Notes: generated from the letters alone by a model not told the origin. Shown: positions 1-8,765, counted from the first letter of the stretch. The stretch is 64,000 nucleotides of DNA from Paenibacillus sp. Marseille-Q4541 (GCF_018310695.1 NZ_JAGXCY010000016.1:38126-102125), one strand, 5' to 3'. Numbers and translations: made by a program.

Positions 1-1018
1 GTATTGCGGTAAGTTCCGCTCTCGTAACTGACGCACTCGGATTAAATTTCAAATTCCCTTGTTTATCTTTTAAACCTTGAATGAGTCCGTATTTTCCTGC
101 TGTTTCCACATAATCATAATACCAGTCTGAAGTGTTGACATCGGAGAAGGTAGGTACCGGTTGTTGCTTCATATCTAGGCCAAGAGCTACTACTGCGGAT
201 TTGGCAAATTCAGCTCTTGTCATATCCCGAAGCGGTTCAAAGTTCCCTTCACTTGTTCCTTGGAGAACTTCAGTCGCAGCCAGTTTTACGATCGAATCCT
301 GAGCCCATTTTAGCTTCGAAATGGCTCCTTTATCTTTAAAACCAGCTAACGTTTGCGAAGCAGAAGGAAGGCTTACTTTTTTAACAGCTGGTTCGCCAAT
401 GGTCTGTGTCTTCTCATTGACTTTATCAGTTGCTGTACCATTTGCTAGGATCGTAATCGTTGGCTGATTGATCCGGTGTTTAATATTTATCCCTGGGTTA
501 TCGGGCTGAATAATGATCGATTTGGATTGTTTCAAAGTAGCTGAACCTGCTTTCAGAGCACGAAATGAGACCGTTCCTACTTTGCCATATCCCGTAAAAA
601 GTTTGGCATCCTTTGAAGTAATCGCTTCAGCAATCTGCACACTTCCGGTCTGATCTATTTTATTCACAAGACTCATAGGACTGCTCGTTTTTTTGAAAAT
701 CGAAGGTGTTAACTTTTTGGAATCAGAGCTAGGTGCTAATAGTGAAGCATCAAAATCCATATGCACTTCATAACCCTGTACTTTACTGTAGTCACCTGTA
801 AATCCTTGTAACCATATGGCAACTTCAATCGTGTCCCCAACCTTGGCCTGATATGTAGAAGGAACAAGACGAACGATCGGGAGGGCCGTCTCCGAGGCCG
901 CTTTCGTGTTTGCTACTTCCGTTGCTGCTGATACAGGACCCGCTGATATAGTGCAGATCATTATACCCATGGCTACTGATATTGCTATCCATTTGTACGT
1001 CCACTTTTTTTTGTTCAT
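1..1018 (-). CDS. SLH-domain surface protein with cohesin-type domain (3' end outside window)
   Basis: The reading frame starts at the ATG at 1018, behind GGGAG about nine bases upstream, and stays open to the window edge (339 residues seen, C-terminus missing). It opens with a signal peptide (MNKKKWTYKW, hydrophobic core, cleavage near VSAA). Residues about 45-190 resemble a cohesin-type beta-sandwich (VGDTIEVAIWLQGF, YEVHMDFDASLL, VGTVSFRAL). From about residue 225 there are SLH repeats (DMTRAEFAKSAVVALGL, FSDVNTSDWYYDYVETAGKYGLIQG, VTRAEL). SLH repeats bind pyruvylated secondary wall polymer, so the protein is inferred to be a surface anchor displaying a cohesin module. It lies downstream of, and co-oriented with, the dockerin-bearing protease. 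Family assignment is good; that it really binds dockerins is inference. Confidence 0.8.
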   Translation of the reverse strand, partial: MNKKKWTYKWIAISVAMGIMICTISAGPVSAATEVANTKAASETALPIVRLVPSTYQAKVGDTIEVAIWLQGFTGDYSKVQGYEVHMDFDASLLAPSSDSKKLTPSIFKKTSSPMSLVNKIDQTGSVQIAEAITSKDAKLFTGYGKVGTVSFRALKAGSATLKQSKSIIIQPDNPGINIKHRINQPTITILANGTATDKVNEKTQTIGEPAVKKVSLPSASQTLAGFKDKGAISKLKWAQDSIVKLAATEVLQGTSEGNFEPLRDMTRAEFAKSAVVALGLDMKQQPVPTFSDVNTSDWYYDYVETAGKYGLIQGLKDKQGNLKFNPSASVTRAELTAI

Positions 1019-1048
1019 TATCCGCATCTCCCGTCGTCTTCATATGTA

Positions 1049-1080
1049 GGGAGAGAGGATGCGATGGCATCCTCTCTCCT
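1049..1080 (-). terminator. Strong hairpin between protease and SLH-protein genes
   Basis: Arms at 1049-1062 and 1067-1080 (GAGAGAGGATGC against GCATCCTCTCTC) pair almost perfectly around a GATG loop. No T-run follows on the minus strand, so it could be a weak terminator or an intercistronic processing/stability hairpin that separates protease and anchor expression. Confidence 0.5.
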
Positions 1081-1146
1081 GTAAAACTTAGTTTTAGCCT
1101 ATTGCCAGTCCCGATAAAAACCGTTGTTGCTTACAATAGAGATCCA

Positions 1147-4100
1147 TTAGATTTCATAGTTGCTAATGATGTAGGAGACATCTAGCAAGTCAACGCTGTT
1201 ATCGCGGTTGATATCCGCAGCAGATGTTTTGGCATTTGGCCAGCTGGAACCTTTGACAGCGCCGAATACTTTAGCTGCAAGCTGAAGGTCAACGAGATTT
1301 ACATGCCCATCTTGATTCACATCACCCGCTGTAAGCGGTCCAAAGTTCAAGGTTTCATTGCCATCTACGGTTACTGTGCCAGAATCAGAAATGTGTCCTG
1401 GTACAACCACACGTACCGTGTATGTTCCTTCTGGGACTTCAATCGTGTACGTACCGTTCGCTGCTACAACACCGACACCCGCTACTTGTCCATTGGTACC
1501 TACTGCTTCCACGACTACTTTGTGTACGCCGTCTGCACCTTGGTACCAAGTTTCACTGTAATCCACATCTTTAAAGGCTTTCGCATCAATGCTGCCCGTA
1601 ATTGTGAATTCACCCGGAGCCGGAGTAGAAGTTACTTTTACTGTTCCATTCGTAAGGTCAGCAAGTGGAATATCTTCAGCTTGGCTGTTCAGTACACGAA
1701 CATTAGAAAGGGCAAACGTAAAATCCCCTTCTTCACTACTAGCAAAATGAAATGAGGCGAGCGCACCTTCACCGGTATAACCGGATGGAATTCCTGCTAG
1801 AGAAATAACATAGTCCGTTTTGGCTTTTCCGTTACCAAGATCGGTTGTTTTTTCATTTATAATGGGAGATACTCCTGGGTTCTCTTCTTCCTGATAAGTG
1901 GCAAGTGCCACGCTTGGAGTAACGGTTCCTTTAACAAGATCCTTGTCATACGTCAAACTGAATTGCGCGGAATAGAGATCCTTGGTGTCTGTAAAATCAA
2001 TGTCAACATTAAAGGATTCATTAATGCCCACTTGATTTTTGGATGGATCAGCAACAAGCGATATTGCGCCAGGGTTAGGCTCGCCGGGCTCACCATCTGA
2101 TTTATAATTCACCACATGGGCTGGCTCTAAATAGCCATTGCCGGACACATCATATACGTAGATATCATACTGATTGTCACCTGCTGCCACAGGCACATCA
2201 ATCGTAAATTTTCCGTCCGAACCAATCGTCCCTAGAGAATATTCCAGGTTGCCATCTACTTCATAGTCGGCTTCAACAGCAAGGCCTGAATAATTTCCTA
2301 GAAGTTCAACTAATAGATCCTCTTCAATTTGTCCTGTAATGACGCCAGTATCACCATCCACTTGGATCGCAGGGTCATCCAGTGAGCTCACTGGTGCTTC
2401 TTTGTCTATAACAAATTCATACGCAGCATCCTCTACAATTTCTAACTTTCCATCACCGATTTGTACATAAGGAGCAAGAATGTATGCATCTGAATCGAGC
2501 GCAAACTCTGTGTCGTAATCCGTAACAAGACCATTCCAACCAGCTAAGCTATAATCGCCCGGTGCTAGCCCACCTTCAACCTCAGCGATAGCACCAACCC
2601 AGTTCCCCGTGTAATAGTCAAACACATCAAGAGAGAAGTAGTCGTTCGCTACATTGACGGAGAACACAGCATCCGAAGTATCAATGATGCCATCCCCATT
2701 TGGTGAGAAGAACTGTGGATCAAGTTCAAGATCAGATACGACTGGAATCTCCACAGGTTCACCGACATACACATACACTGGGATTTTAAGCTGATGACCA
2801 GAAGTCTCTGTTAAAATCACTTCTCCGTCGTAATTTCCATCAGCTACACCAGCGTTCATAGCGAGACTAACAGTAAACTCCGTCTCTCCCCCAGCAGCCA
2901 CCTCTACAGAAGATTGGCTTGAGGAAAGCGTACCTGGGGCAGTTCCATACCACTCTGTCGTTACGGTATAAGAAGAATTTTCAGAGACAATATCGCTCAG
3001 ATGAATCATCTTCGTTGTTGTTTGTCCGCCCGCTTGAACACCATAGGACAGCAAACCTGTTTCATATGGTGTTGCTTCACCAGTTTCTACCGCTGTTGTT
3101 TCTTCTTCAACGAGTGCAACAGCTTTTGCTTCCAAACTGCTAGTTAGATCAATTCGTCCGGCTCCTTGTTCATTGTGAGCGTAACGTTTACCCTCTAGAT
3201 CCGTCAGCTTCATTGCATTGTTGGTCATCAAACCTTTGACCTCATACGGATTCAGGGTTGGATCTTTATCCAGCAATAGCGCTGCTGCTCCTGCGATATG
3301 AGGTGCTGCCATACTTGTCCCTTGCAGATCCGCATAAGCATCCGTATAATCTCCGCCATATGCCGGAACGGAAGAACGAATACCTACCCCTGGAGCCGAA
3401 ATGTCTGGTTTGATTCCATAATTCGGAAGACCGGGTCCTCTTGAGCTGAAATCACCCATCAGATCTTGCTGTAAGTCAACACCGAACGTAATGGTGTAAC
3501 CAGGGTTTGAATCCACTTTTGTTTTGAGTGCAGTACCGTCTTCCAGAGAAATACTTAGTGTAGGGATATAATCTCCCGGTTCACCTAAAGTACCTCCAAA
3601 ATTACCTGGCGCATTATTGTAAATAACGGCTGCTGCTGCACCAGCAGCTTGTGCATTCAGCGATTTTTCTGTGAAAGAGATAGTTCCTCTTTGAATTAGT
3701 GCAACTTTACCGGTTAGATCCTTCCCTGCAAAATCCTCTGTTCTGCCGAGTCCTGCTGCAATGACTTCGAGCGGTTCGCCTTTCACTGAAGACAAGTCTG
3801 GGGAGTACGTCATTAAACTTCCATAAGTTTTAATAAGTCCATCAGCCTCGATCGTTGGTACATTCAAAGGCGGTGTAGAAGCTCCTACCGAAATAGGAAT
3901 TTCGGCGGACCCAGGAGAACCAAGCGTGTAGCCGTCTGGACCGCTATTTCCATTGGAGACAACGGCGACCACCCCTGCTAGTGCTGCGTTGTTAAGTGCA
4001 ACGGAAGTAGGATCGTTCTGATTGTTAATTTCACTACCTAGCGAAAGATTAATAATATCCATACCATCTTGTACAGATCTTTCAATCCCCGCAATTACGC

Positions 4101-5097
4101 CTGCGGTTGGACCAGATCCTCTAGGACCCAGTACACGATATACATATAGATCTGAACCGTAAGCTACGCCGCGAACCCAGCCTTTCCCCGCATCAGGATC
4201 CAGCGGATTACCACGACCCGCAATCGTTCCGGATACATGGGTGCCATGCTCGGTTGCTGCCTCAGGATCTTTTGGATCAGGCGGTGTCTCATAAGGATCA
4301 TTATCATTATCGATAAAGTCGTATCCACCTTTGTAGGCATCTTTCAAGCTAGGATGATCATAGTCGATCCCTGTATCAAGAACACCGACTTTGATACCGG
4401 CCCCGTCATAGCCAATGTCCCAGAATGTATCTGACCCGATAAAAGGAGCACTTTCATCCATATTTGGTGTTACACTACTGATTGGTGTTGCCTGCATCTC
4501 CGCATCTGGATAAATAGCTTTCACCCCAGGAAGCTTCAGAAGGGCATCCACTTTATCTGCACCGATCTCAAGTGCGTATCCGTTAAATACATCTGTATAA
4601 TTCGTTTTGAGATTTGCTTTCAGCTTTGCAGCTGCGGCAGCAAATGCTTTTTGCTGGTTATTAATGACACTTCGCTGATTAACAGTAGATTTACTTAATC
4701 CTTGTGCCTTGTTTGACTCTTCTACCACGACAGGATTTTCGGTTAACTCGACAATGACGCTTATGATATCGGTACTATCAGACTCTGGTACATAATTCTG
4801 AGGTGCAAGATCAGAGCTGATTTTCGCACCGCTTGATGAAGGGAGTGAATCCATTTCCTGTAGGGAAGCACTGGATTTGAAACTTCCTTTCTTATTTTTC
4901 ATTGCCTCAATCTTTTTATCTACGTTAAACGTTTGGGTTGAGTTAATAGATAGTTTCCTTGAATCAACTTGAAACTTCTGAGGATCGAACTTTCTAGCTT
5001 CTGCGCCGGAGACAACTGCAGGAAACACGGTGGATAAAAACAGGGCGGATACGACGGATAATGACATCACTCTGCGTCGAAAGGGCTTAGACTGCAT
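1147..5097 (-). CDS. Secreted Vpr-like subtilisin-family (S8) protease with PA, cohesin-type and dockerin domains
   Basis: 1316 residues; ATG start behind AAGGAGGA. Signal peptide at 1-31 (VFPAVVSGA). An I9-type propeptide region is around 105-200. The S8 catalytic triad is visible: Asp241 (VGVLDTGIDYDHP), His284 (EHGTHVSGTIAG) and Ser595 (GTSMAAPHIAGAAALL). A PA domain (about 440-530) is inserted before Ser, as in minor extracellular protease Vpr. After Fn3/Ig-like regions comes a cohesin-type domain (about 1045-1190, GINESFNVDIDF), then a carboxypeptidase-regulatory-like stretch. The last 60 residues are a dockerin with two Ca-binding repeats (GDVNQDGHVNLVDLQLAA and ADINRDNSVDLLDVSYII). It is about 500 residues longer than B. 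subtilis Vpr. The dockerin suggests non-covalent docking, perhaps to the neighbouring SLH protein; that partner is inferred. Confidence 0.9.
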   Translation of the reverse strand: MQSKPFRRRVMSLSVVSALFLSTVFPAVVSGAEARKFDPQKFQVDSRKLSINSTQTFNVDKKIEAMKNKKGSFKSSASLQEMDSLPSSSGAKISSDLAPQNYVPESDSTDIISVIVELTENPVVVEESNKAQGLSKSTVNQRSVINNQQKAFAAAAAKLKANLKTNYTDVFNGYALEIGADKVDALLKLPGVKAIYPDAEMQATPISSVTPNMDESAPFIGSDTFWDIGYDGAGIKVGVLDTGIDYDHPSLKDAYKGGYDFIDNDNDPYETPPDPKDPEAATEHGTHVSGTIAGRGNPLDPDAGKGWVRGVAYGSDLYVYRVLGPRGSGPTAGVIAGIERSVQDGMDIINLSLGSEINNQNDPTSVALNNAALAGVVAVVSNGNSGPDGYTLGSPGSAEIPISVGASTPPLNVPTIEADGLIKTYGSLMTYSPDLSSVKGEPLEVIAAGLGRTEDFAGKDLTGKVALIQRGTISFTEKSLNAQAAGAAAAVIYNNAPGNFGGTLGEPGDYIPTLSISLEDGTALKTKVDSNPGYTITFGVDLQQDLMGDFSSRGPGLPNYGIKPDISAPGVGIRSSVPAYGGDYTDAYADLQGTSMAAPHIAGAAALLLDKDPTLNPYEVKGLMTNNAMKLTDLEGKRYAHNEQGAGRIDLTSSLEAKAVALVEEETTAVETGEATPYETGLLSYGVQAGGQTTTKMIHLSDIVSENSSYTVTTEWYGTAPGTLSSSQSSVEVAAGGETEFTVSLAMNAGVADGNYDGEVILTETSGHQLKIPVYVYVGEPVEIPVVSDLELDPQFFSPNGDGIIDTSDAVFSVNVANDYFSLDVFDYYTGNWVGAIAEVEGGLAPGDYSLAGWNGLVTDYDTEFALDSDAYILAPYVQIGDGKLEIVEDAAYEFVIDKEAPVSSLDDPAIQVDGDTGVITGQIEEDLLVELLGNYSGLAVEADYEVDGNLEYSLGTIGSDGKFTIDVPVAAGDNQYDIYVYDVSGNGYLEPAHVVNYKSDGEPGEPNPGAISLVADPSKNQVGINESFNVDIDFTDTKDLYSAQFSLTYDKDLVKGTVTPSVALATYQEEENPGVSPIINEKTTDLGNGKAKTDYVISLAGIPSGYTGEGALASFHFASSEEGDFTFALSNVRVLNSQAEDIPLADLTNGTVKVTSTPAPGEFTITGSIDAKAFKDVDYSETWYQGADGVHKVVVEAVGTNGQVAGVGVVAANGTYTIEVPEGTYTVRVVVPGHISDSGTVTVDGNETLNFGPLTAGDVNQDGHVNLVDLQLAAKVFGAVKGSSWPNAKTSAADINRDNSVDLLDVSYIISNYEI

Positions 5098-5160
5098 TGT
5101 ATTCCTCCTTATTTCGATTCGGTAGATTAGTAGATTTGGGGAAAATTGCTGGGGTTTAGC

Positions 5161-5175
5161 TTAACCTATTTTCAT
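5161..5175 (-). other. Possible leader peptide ORF (M-K-I-G)
   Basis: AAGGAG (5188-5183) lies seven bases before ATG AAA ATA GGT TAA, an ideal initiation context for a frame of four codons plus stop, ending 63 bases before the protease start. It could be a leader affecting protease translation, or chance. Confidence 0.25.
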
Positions 5176-5251
5176 CGCATATCTCCTTTTTCGATAAAAT
5201 GTTCTTATGTAAACGATGAAGTAACGTTGTCCGTTCTTCGAAAACTATTCT

Positions 5252-5282
5252 AATTCAACAAGATCAAAAACATTGTTGAATT
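5252..5282. repeat. Inverted repeat AATTCAACAA-N11-TTGTTGAATT
   Basis: Ten-base perfect arms at 5252-5261 and 5273-5282, about 155 bases upstream of the protease start. Either a regulator-binding site or a UTR hairpin; no T-run suitable for termination. Confidence 0.4.
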
Positions 5283-5624
5283 TTCTGACGCTACACTTTT
5301 ATGGTAGATTTCATACCAAACACCTATGTTTTTCACAAAAAACGTGTTGATTTGATCTGGAATATGATCTTTTTAAATTTTCTAGGTCACATAACGTCAC
5401 ATCAAATTAATCATCCAACGGTTGAAAGATGTATAATCTATTGTTTTTTTGTCATTAGAACTCACAATTCTGTGCGCCACATTCAAAAATAGGAATCAGG
5501 CGCTATAGGGTTTAGAATTAAACCTATTTTAGCTGGTCCTAGTGTCTTACCTCGCGTTAACAACTTTGGTTTTATTGGGTCGAAAACTATCGATACTAAG
5601 AACTAGATATCTGTTTGAATAGAT

Positions 5625-5667
5625 AAAAAGGCCTGAACCATGGATTACTTTCACCATGACCCAGACC
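5625..5667 (-). terminator. Rho-independent terminator after the acetyltransferase gene
   Basis: On the minus strand a 14-bp stem with G-U pairs (GGTCTGGGTCATGG and CCATGGTTCAGGCC) is followed directly by TTTTT. Confidence 0.75.
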
Positions 5668-5729
5668 TCACCTTACTCTATCCACTATCAATTAAGGAGT
5701 ATATTCGACAATCCTACGCTGTAACTATT

Positions 5730-6632
5730 TCAGGTTTTTAACTGATAAAATATCATTTCATGTTGGAGCCCAAACCCGCATTGTTCATACAGGGAGTGTG
5801 CTTGTTCGTTATTTCTAGAAACAGTGAGCGTAATTTTATGTACACCTCCGGAAAAAAGATCCTCCCGCGCATGTAAAATGAGTCGCTTCCCTATTCCTTT
5901 CTTTCGGTACACTGGATTTACTGCTATATACTCTACGGTGGCTTCTGCGTGCTCTTCTCCTTGTTCAGTGTAAATATATCCATACAGAATCTCATTAGAA
6001 GCGATAATCCAGAGCTTATGCTGATCACTTAATCGGCCTAGAATGGCCTTGGCATCATAATAAGTTCCCGGAAATGAAGCGTCATGAAGTTTCGTAAAAG
6101 CGGAAGTCCACTGTGAGCTAAATGCATCAATATATCCCATATTTTTTTCGCTATGTATCACTTTGTTTGAAAGGGCCTCATTTGACACACATTTTGCCGC
6201 CCAGATCATTTCATTCTGTTTTTTCACAGCTTGTGCCCTATTCATAAACTGTCTCGCTTGCAGATTCTTTGCATTGTAAAACCCGCTGTAGGTTTGTATT
6301 CGTCCATCTAGTTTTCGAGTTCCTTCGCTCCATAAGATGTCTGCAGCATCGTGCCAATCTACGGAAGAGTCATCAATAAACGGCCCCCATATCTCAGCTT
6401 GCCCTAGCTCTATATCGACATCAAAACCAAGTACGCCTACGATAAGCTCCTCTTCCATTAGAACATGTAATGAATCACTCAGTGCCAGATCAGAAAATTC
6501 ATGTAGCAACGTATCTTTAATTTCCGCAGCATTGTCACCTGCATATCCGACATGAGAGGCTGGATTCGAATTGATTCTAGCGATAAATTCAGCTATATCT
6601 TTCAGATTCAGAAACGGATGGATCGAGATCAT
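5730..6632 (-). CDS. Tandem GNAT-family N-acetyltransferase
   Basis: The frame is open from a GTG at 6650, but AAGGAG sits eight bases before the ATG at 6632, so MISIHPF is taken as the start (300 residues). The C-terminal half is a clear GNAT fold: VEYIAVNPVYRKKGIGKRLI is the acetyl-CoA-binding motif A (R/Q-x-x-G-x-G/A), followed by NEQAHSLYEQCGF (motif B). The N-terminal half has a weaker GNAT-like organisation (ELGQAEIWGPFI, ARQFMNR), so this looks like a two-domain acetyltransferase with one degenerate domain. The substrate cannot be told. It begins 24 bases after the TPR-protein stop and is probably co-transcribed with it. Confidence 0.8.
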   Translation of the reverse strand: MISIHPFLNLKDIAEFIARINSNPASHVGYAGDNAAEIKDTLLHEFSDLALSDSLHVLMEEELIVGVLGFDVDIELGQAEIWGPFIDDSSVDWHDAADILWSEGTRKLDGRIQTYSGFYNAKNLQARQFMNRAQAVKKQNEMIWAAKCVSNEALSNKVIHSEKNMGYIDAFSSQWTSAFTKLHDASFPGTYYDAKAILGRLSDQHKLWIIASNEILYGYIYTEQGEEHAEATVEYIAVNPVYRKKGIGKRLILHAREDLFSGGVHKITLTVSRNNEQAHSLYEQCGFGLQHEMIFYQLKT

Positions 6633-6655
6633 CTTTATACTCCTTCTCACGTTCT

Positions 6656-7162
6656 TTAATCCCAGCGTTCATCTAGTTTATCAGAATAAAAAGCAATCGC
6701 TCGTTTATATTTCTGCACACCTTCATTACTTGAATGTTCGGCAATTTCCTCTAAGAGCAATTTCATCGCTTTTTTATATTCCTTAAGATTGTACTGAACC
6801 ATAGCCATAAAAACCTGAAATTCACGTTTCTCAGGAAACTCTTGCATCGCGATTTCAAAGATTTTCTCCGAATTTTCATATTGCCCCAGTGTTCGATATG
6901 TACTTCCAAGACCTAAAAAAACGCCAGCTCTGTCTTCTTTGGATAGTTCACCTGTTCCTGTCAGTGCAGCTTCATAATATGGCACGGCTTCTTTTTCGAG
7001 TCCTAAAGTATCATAAGTCCAGGCAAGCTGATAATTTAACTGCGCAGAATCGATTTGCACTTTGCCGCCCTGATGAAGACCTTCGAGCCTAAGTAACTCC
7101 TCCAGTGCCAATTCACTATGCCCTCCATCCCTTAATACCACTACTTTTTTTAACCAATCCAT
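6656..7162 (-). CDS. Tetratricopeptide-repeat protein
   Basis: 168 residues, no signal peptide, predicted cytoplasmic. At least three TPR-like helix pairs can be seen: around 16-50 (GHSELALEELLRLEGL), 44-77 (QLAWTYDTLGLEKEAVPYYEAAL) and 85-145 (GLGSTYRTLGQYENSEKIFEIAM, VQYNLKEYKKAMKLLLEEI). TPRs are protein-interaction scaffolds; nothing specifies the partner. It matches the small TPR proteins often found alone in Bacillaceae/Paenibacillaceae. A purine-rich AGCGGGAA precedes the ATG. It lies just upstream of the GNAT gene in the same orientation. Confidence 0.75.
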   Translation of the reverse strand: MDWLKKVVVLRDGGHSELALEELLRLEGLHQGGKVQIDSAQLNYQLAWTYDTLGLEKEAVPYYEAALTGTGELSKEDRAGVFLGLGSTYRTLGQYENSEKIFEIAMQEFPEKREFQVFMAMVQYNLKEYKKAMKLLLEEIAEHSSNEGVQKYKRAIAFYSDKLDERWD

Positions 7163-7268
7163 ATGTATTCCCGCTTTCTACATTTGCTATATTTCATCTT
7201 AACAGCTGACAAACTTCTTCCGTAGTAATCTTTAATTTAGAATCATTTATTCCCAGATAGACATGCTC

Positions 7269-7301
7269 AAAAAAAGAGACACAAACCTGTGCCTCTTTTT
7301 T
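7269..7301. terminator. Bidirectional terminator hairpin after the LURP-one-like gene
   Basis: GAGACACA/TGTGCCTC stem with an AACC loop, flanked by an A-run on the left and a T-run on the right. On the minus strand it ends the 7317-7814 transcript. Confidence 0.75.
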
Positions 7302-7316
7302 GAGCAATAACTTATT

Positions 7317-7814
7317 TTATGGTGCTGAGTTGGCTGCCTGATTTTGTCTTTTTCGAATCGAATGAACCCCCATAATAACTGCAATCAGTTCATAACTATC
7401 CATATTGGATGAGATATTTTGCAGACGATAGGCCCCTGAGCTAAAAAAGCCCGAGATTTTCTCAAATGTAGCCACTGTCTCCTCTCTCTCATCCTCAATC
7501 ATAAAATCTCTCGAAAACGCTGGAGAGACGATCGTGAATAGGTTAGATCGGGCTTGGTATTCAAACTTTTTTTCAAAAAAACTCATTCTGGAACGTACGA
7601 TCCCGATCGTCTCTCCTTGCGGATCAAGTACATTCCATTTGTTCGAAAACATTGGAAATTTTCCTGAATAGATTAGCTTGCTAGAAGGACCGTAAATATC
7701 CAGTGAAGACCCGAAAGCACTTTTCAAATCGATATGTCCCAGCTCATTACCTGATGCATCTACAATCTCAGTTAAACCTGCATTAAAAAAATGATCCCTA
7801 AAATAAAGTTCCAT
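7317..7814 (-). CDS. LURP-one-related (tubby-like fold) protein
   Basis: 165 residues with no signal or membrane segment; start ATG behind AAGGGAGG. The pattern of short beta-strands (MELYFRDHFFNAG at the start, LIYSGKFPMFSNKWNVLDPQG, IVRSRMSFFEKKFEY, FMIEDEREETVATFEK) and a final hydrophobic helix (YELIAVIMGVHSIRKR) resembles the LOR/YxjI family with the tubby-like beta-barrel and buried C-terminal helix. Bacterial members have no established function. This is family recognition from fold-like pattern only; a homology search would settle it. It is monocistronic with its own terminator. Confidence 0.55.
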   Translation of the reverse strand: MELYFRDHFFNAGLTEIVDASGNELGHIDLKSAFGSSLDIYGPSSKLIYSGKFPMFSNKWNVLDPQGETIGIVRSRMSFFEKKFEYQARSNLFTIVSPAFSRDFMIEDEREETVATFEKISGFFSSGAYRLQNISSNMDSYELIAVIMGVHSIRKRQNQAANSAP

Positions 7815-7888
7815 TCACTCTACCTCCCTTAATTGGTTTAATAAGAAAGATATCCATCTGGACTATATTCCCATATTAACTCTTCTGT

Positions 7889-8221
7889 TCAGTTACCTTT
7901 TGGTCTAAAAAATTCAATCATCTTAATAAAGGTAACGTCATAATTCTTCATGGTATCTTGGAGTGAATAGAGTCTTCCATCCAGCTGCTGGAGCGCATAA
8001 ACATAATCATGTCTAACTAAATCCATAGCTGGTTTACCGATATACTCTCCTTGATAAGCCGCAATTTGTTCATTGTCACTTCCCTCGAAGTTCATCACTT
8101 CTCGGAAGGATGCTTCTACAAATGCATTAACTAAAACTAGCGTATTCCCCTCTTGCTGAACGGCCCGATATAAATTGCCTCTATCATCTTCAATAAGATC
8201 CTTGTTTAATTCTATGTTCAT
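7889..8221 (-). CDS. Small protein of unknown function
   Basis: 110 residues, ATG start behind AGAGGGATATA. No signal peptide, no membrane segment, no cysteine. The N-terminal stretch (DLIEDDRGNLYRAVQQEGNTLVLVNAFVEASF) looks like beta-strands and the C-terminal half is helical with an aromatic tail (MIEFFRP). I do not recognise a family. It stands 67 bases upstream of the LURP-one-like gene, co-directional, with a possible shared transcript. Codon use and RBS make a real gene likely. Confidence 0.65.
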   Translation of the reverse strand: MNIELNKDLIEDDRGNLYRAVQQEGNTLVLVNAFVEASFREVMNFEGSDNEQIAAYQGEYIGKPAMDLVRHDYVYALQQLDGRLYSLQDTMKNYDVTFIKMIEFFRPKGN

Positions 8222-8336
8222 TATATCCCTCTTTTCAGTTCATTGTTTCACGACAAGTTATAATAAGAAAGAACAAGTTTTCATATGTTACTCAGCCTAT
8301 TACTCTCTTCCGTCTATTGTATCAGGTATTATGCAT

Positions 8337-8380
8337 AAAAAGCCTCTTTGAAACTTTTGTAATTCAAAAGTCAAAGGGGC
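8337..8380. terminator. Terminator-like hairpin without an adjacent gene
   Basis: Arms 8342-8359 and 8365-8380 (GCCTCTTTG-AACTTTTG against CAAAAGT-CAAAGGGGC) form a long stem with TTTTT on the minus-strand side and a looser T-rich tail on the plus side. No intact gene reads into it. Confidence 0.55.
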
Positions 8381-8461
8381 GTTGTATTTTTCGCTGGCAA
8401 GATTTGTAGTTTGTTTCTCAGAAGATGAATAAGATTCAATATTCCATTATTATATGGTTTA

Positions 8462-8635
8462 GTGCAAACATATGATTCAGAAGAAATCATAAAAGTGTCT
8501 TACGAAGACGGATCAAAAGTAGATCTTGAAGCACCCATAATAAAAAGTACTGATAAATCATTTTGGTATTATCTTCTCGATAAACCACTAAGCGGAACAG
8601 AAGAATCTTCTATAAAAGTTACAATAGATCACTAG
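8462..8635 (+). pseudogene. Orphan 57-codon coding fragment, probably a gene remnant
   Basis: From a GTG at 8462 to TAG at 8635 the frame reads as plausible protein (VQTYDSEEIIKVSYEDG, then STDKSFWYYLLDKPLSG, ending VTIDH). There is no RBS upstream and the frame is blocked by TGA at 8426. It looks like the 3' end of a decayed extracellular or anti-sigma-type gene, but could be a small ORF. The family is not recognised. Confidence 0.35.
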
Positions 8636-8730
8636 GCAGTAAAAACCTTCGCAATCTCTGTTTGTAGTTGCATTTATAGACAGAATAATGAAATTTTATT
8701 TCAAGCATTAATTTTGAAATCAAGCCAAAT

Positions 8731-8765
8731 AAAAAAGCTGTATCTCTATAATAAAGAGATACAGC
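8731..8765 (-). terminator. Terminator of the fucosidase operon
   Basis: Stem GCTGTATCTCT / AGAGATACAGC (8737-8765) followed on the minus strand by TTTTTTATT. Near-identical to the hairpin at 16632-16667. Confidence 0.8.

Larger units (their letters stand above)
5098..5729. other. 632-bp intergenic region upstream of the protease
   Basis: No convincing protein gene: a 63-codon plus-strand frame has no RBS and a random-looking composition. It holds a terminator for the acetyltransferase operon (5625-5667), a 10-bp inverted repeat (5252-5282), a five-codon leader ORF with a good Shine-Dalgarno (5161-5175), and two similar GGGTTTAG...TTAA...CCTATTTT motifs at about 5151-5172 and 5507-5528. No sigma-A promoter could be assigned confidently. 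Confidence 0.5.

Noticed and set aside
1303..1755. 150-codon plus-strand frame opposite the protease
   Set aside because: Antisense to the cohesin/dockerin part of the protease; no RBS, unusual Cys/Tyr/Arg content.
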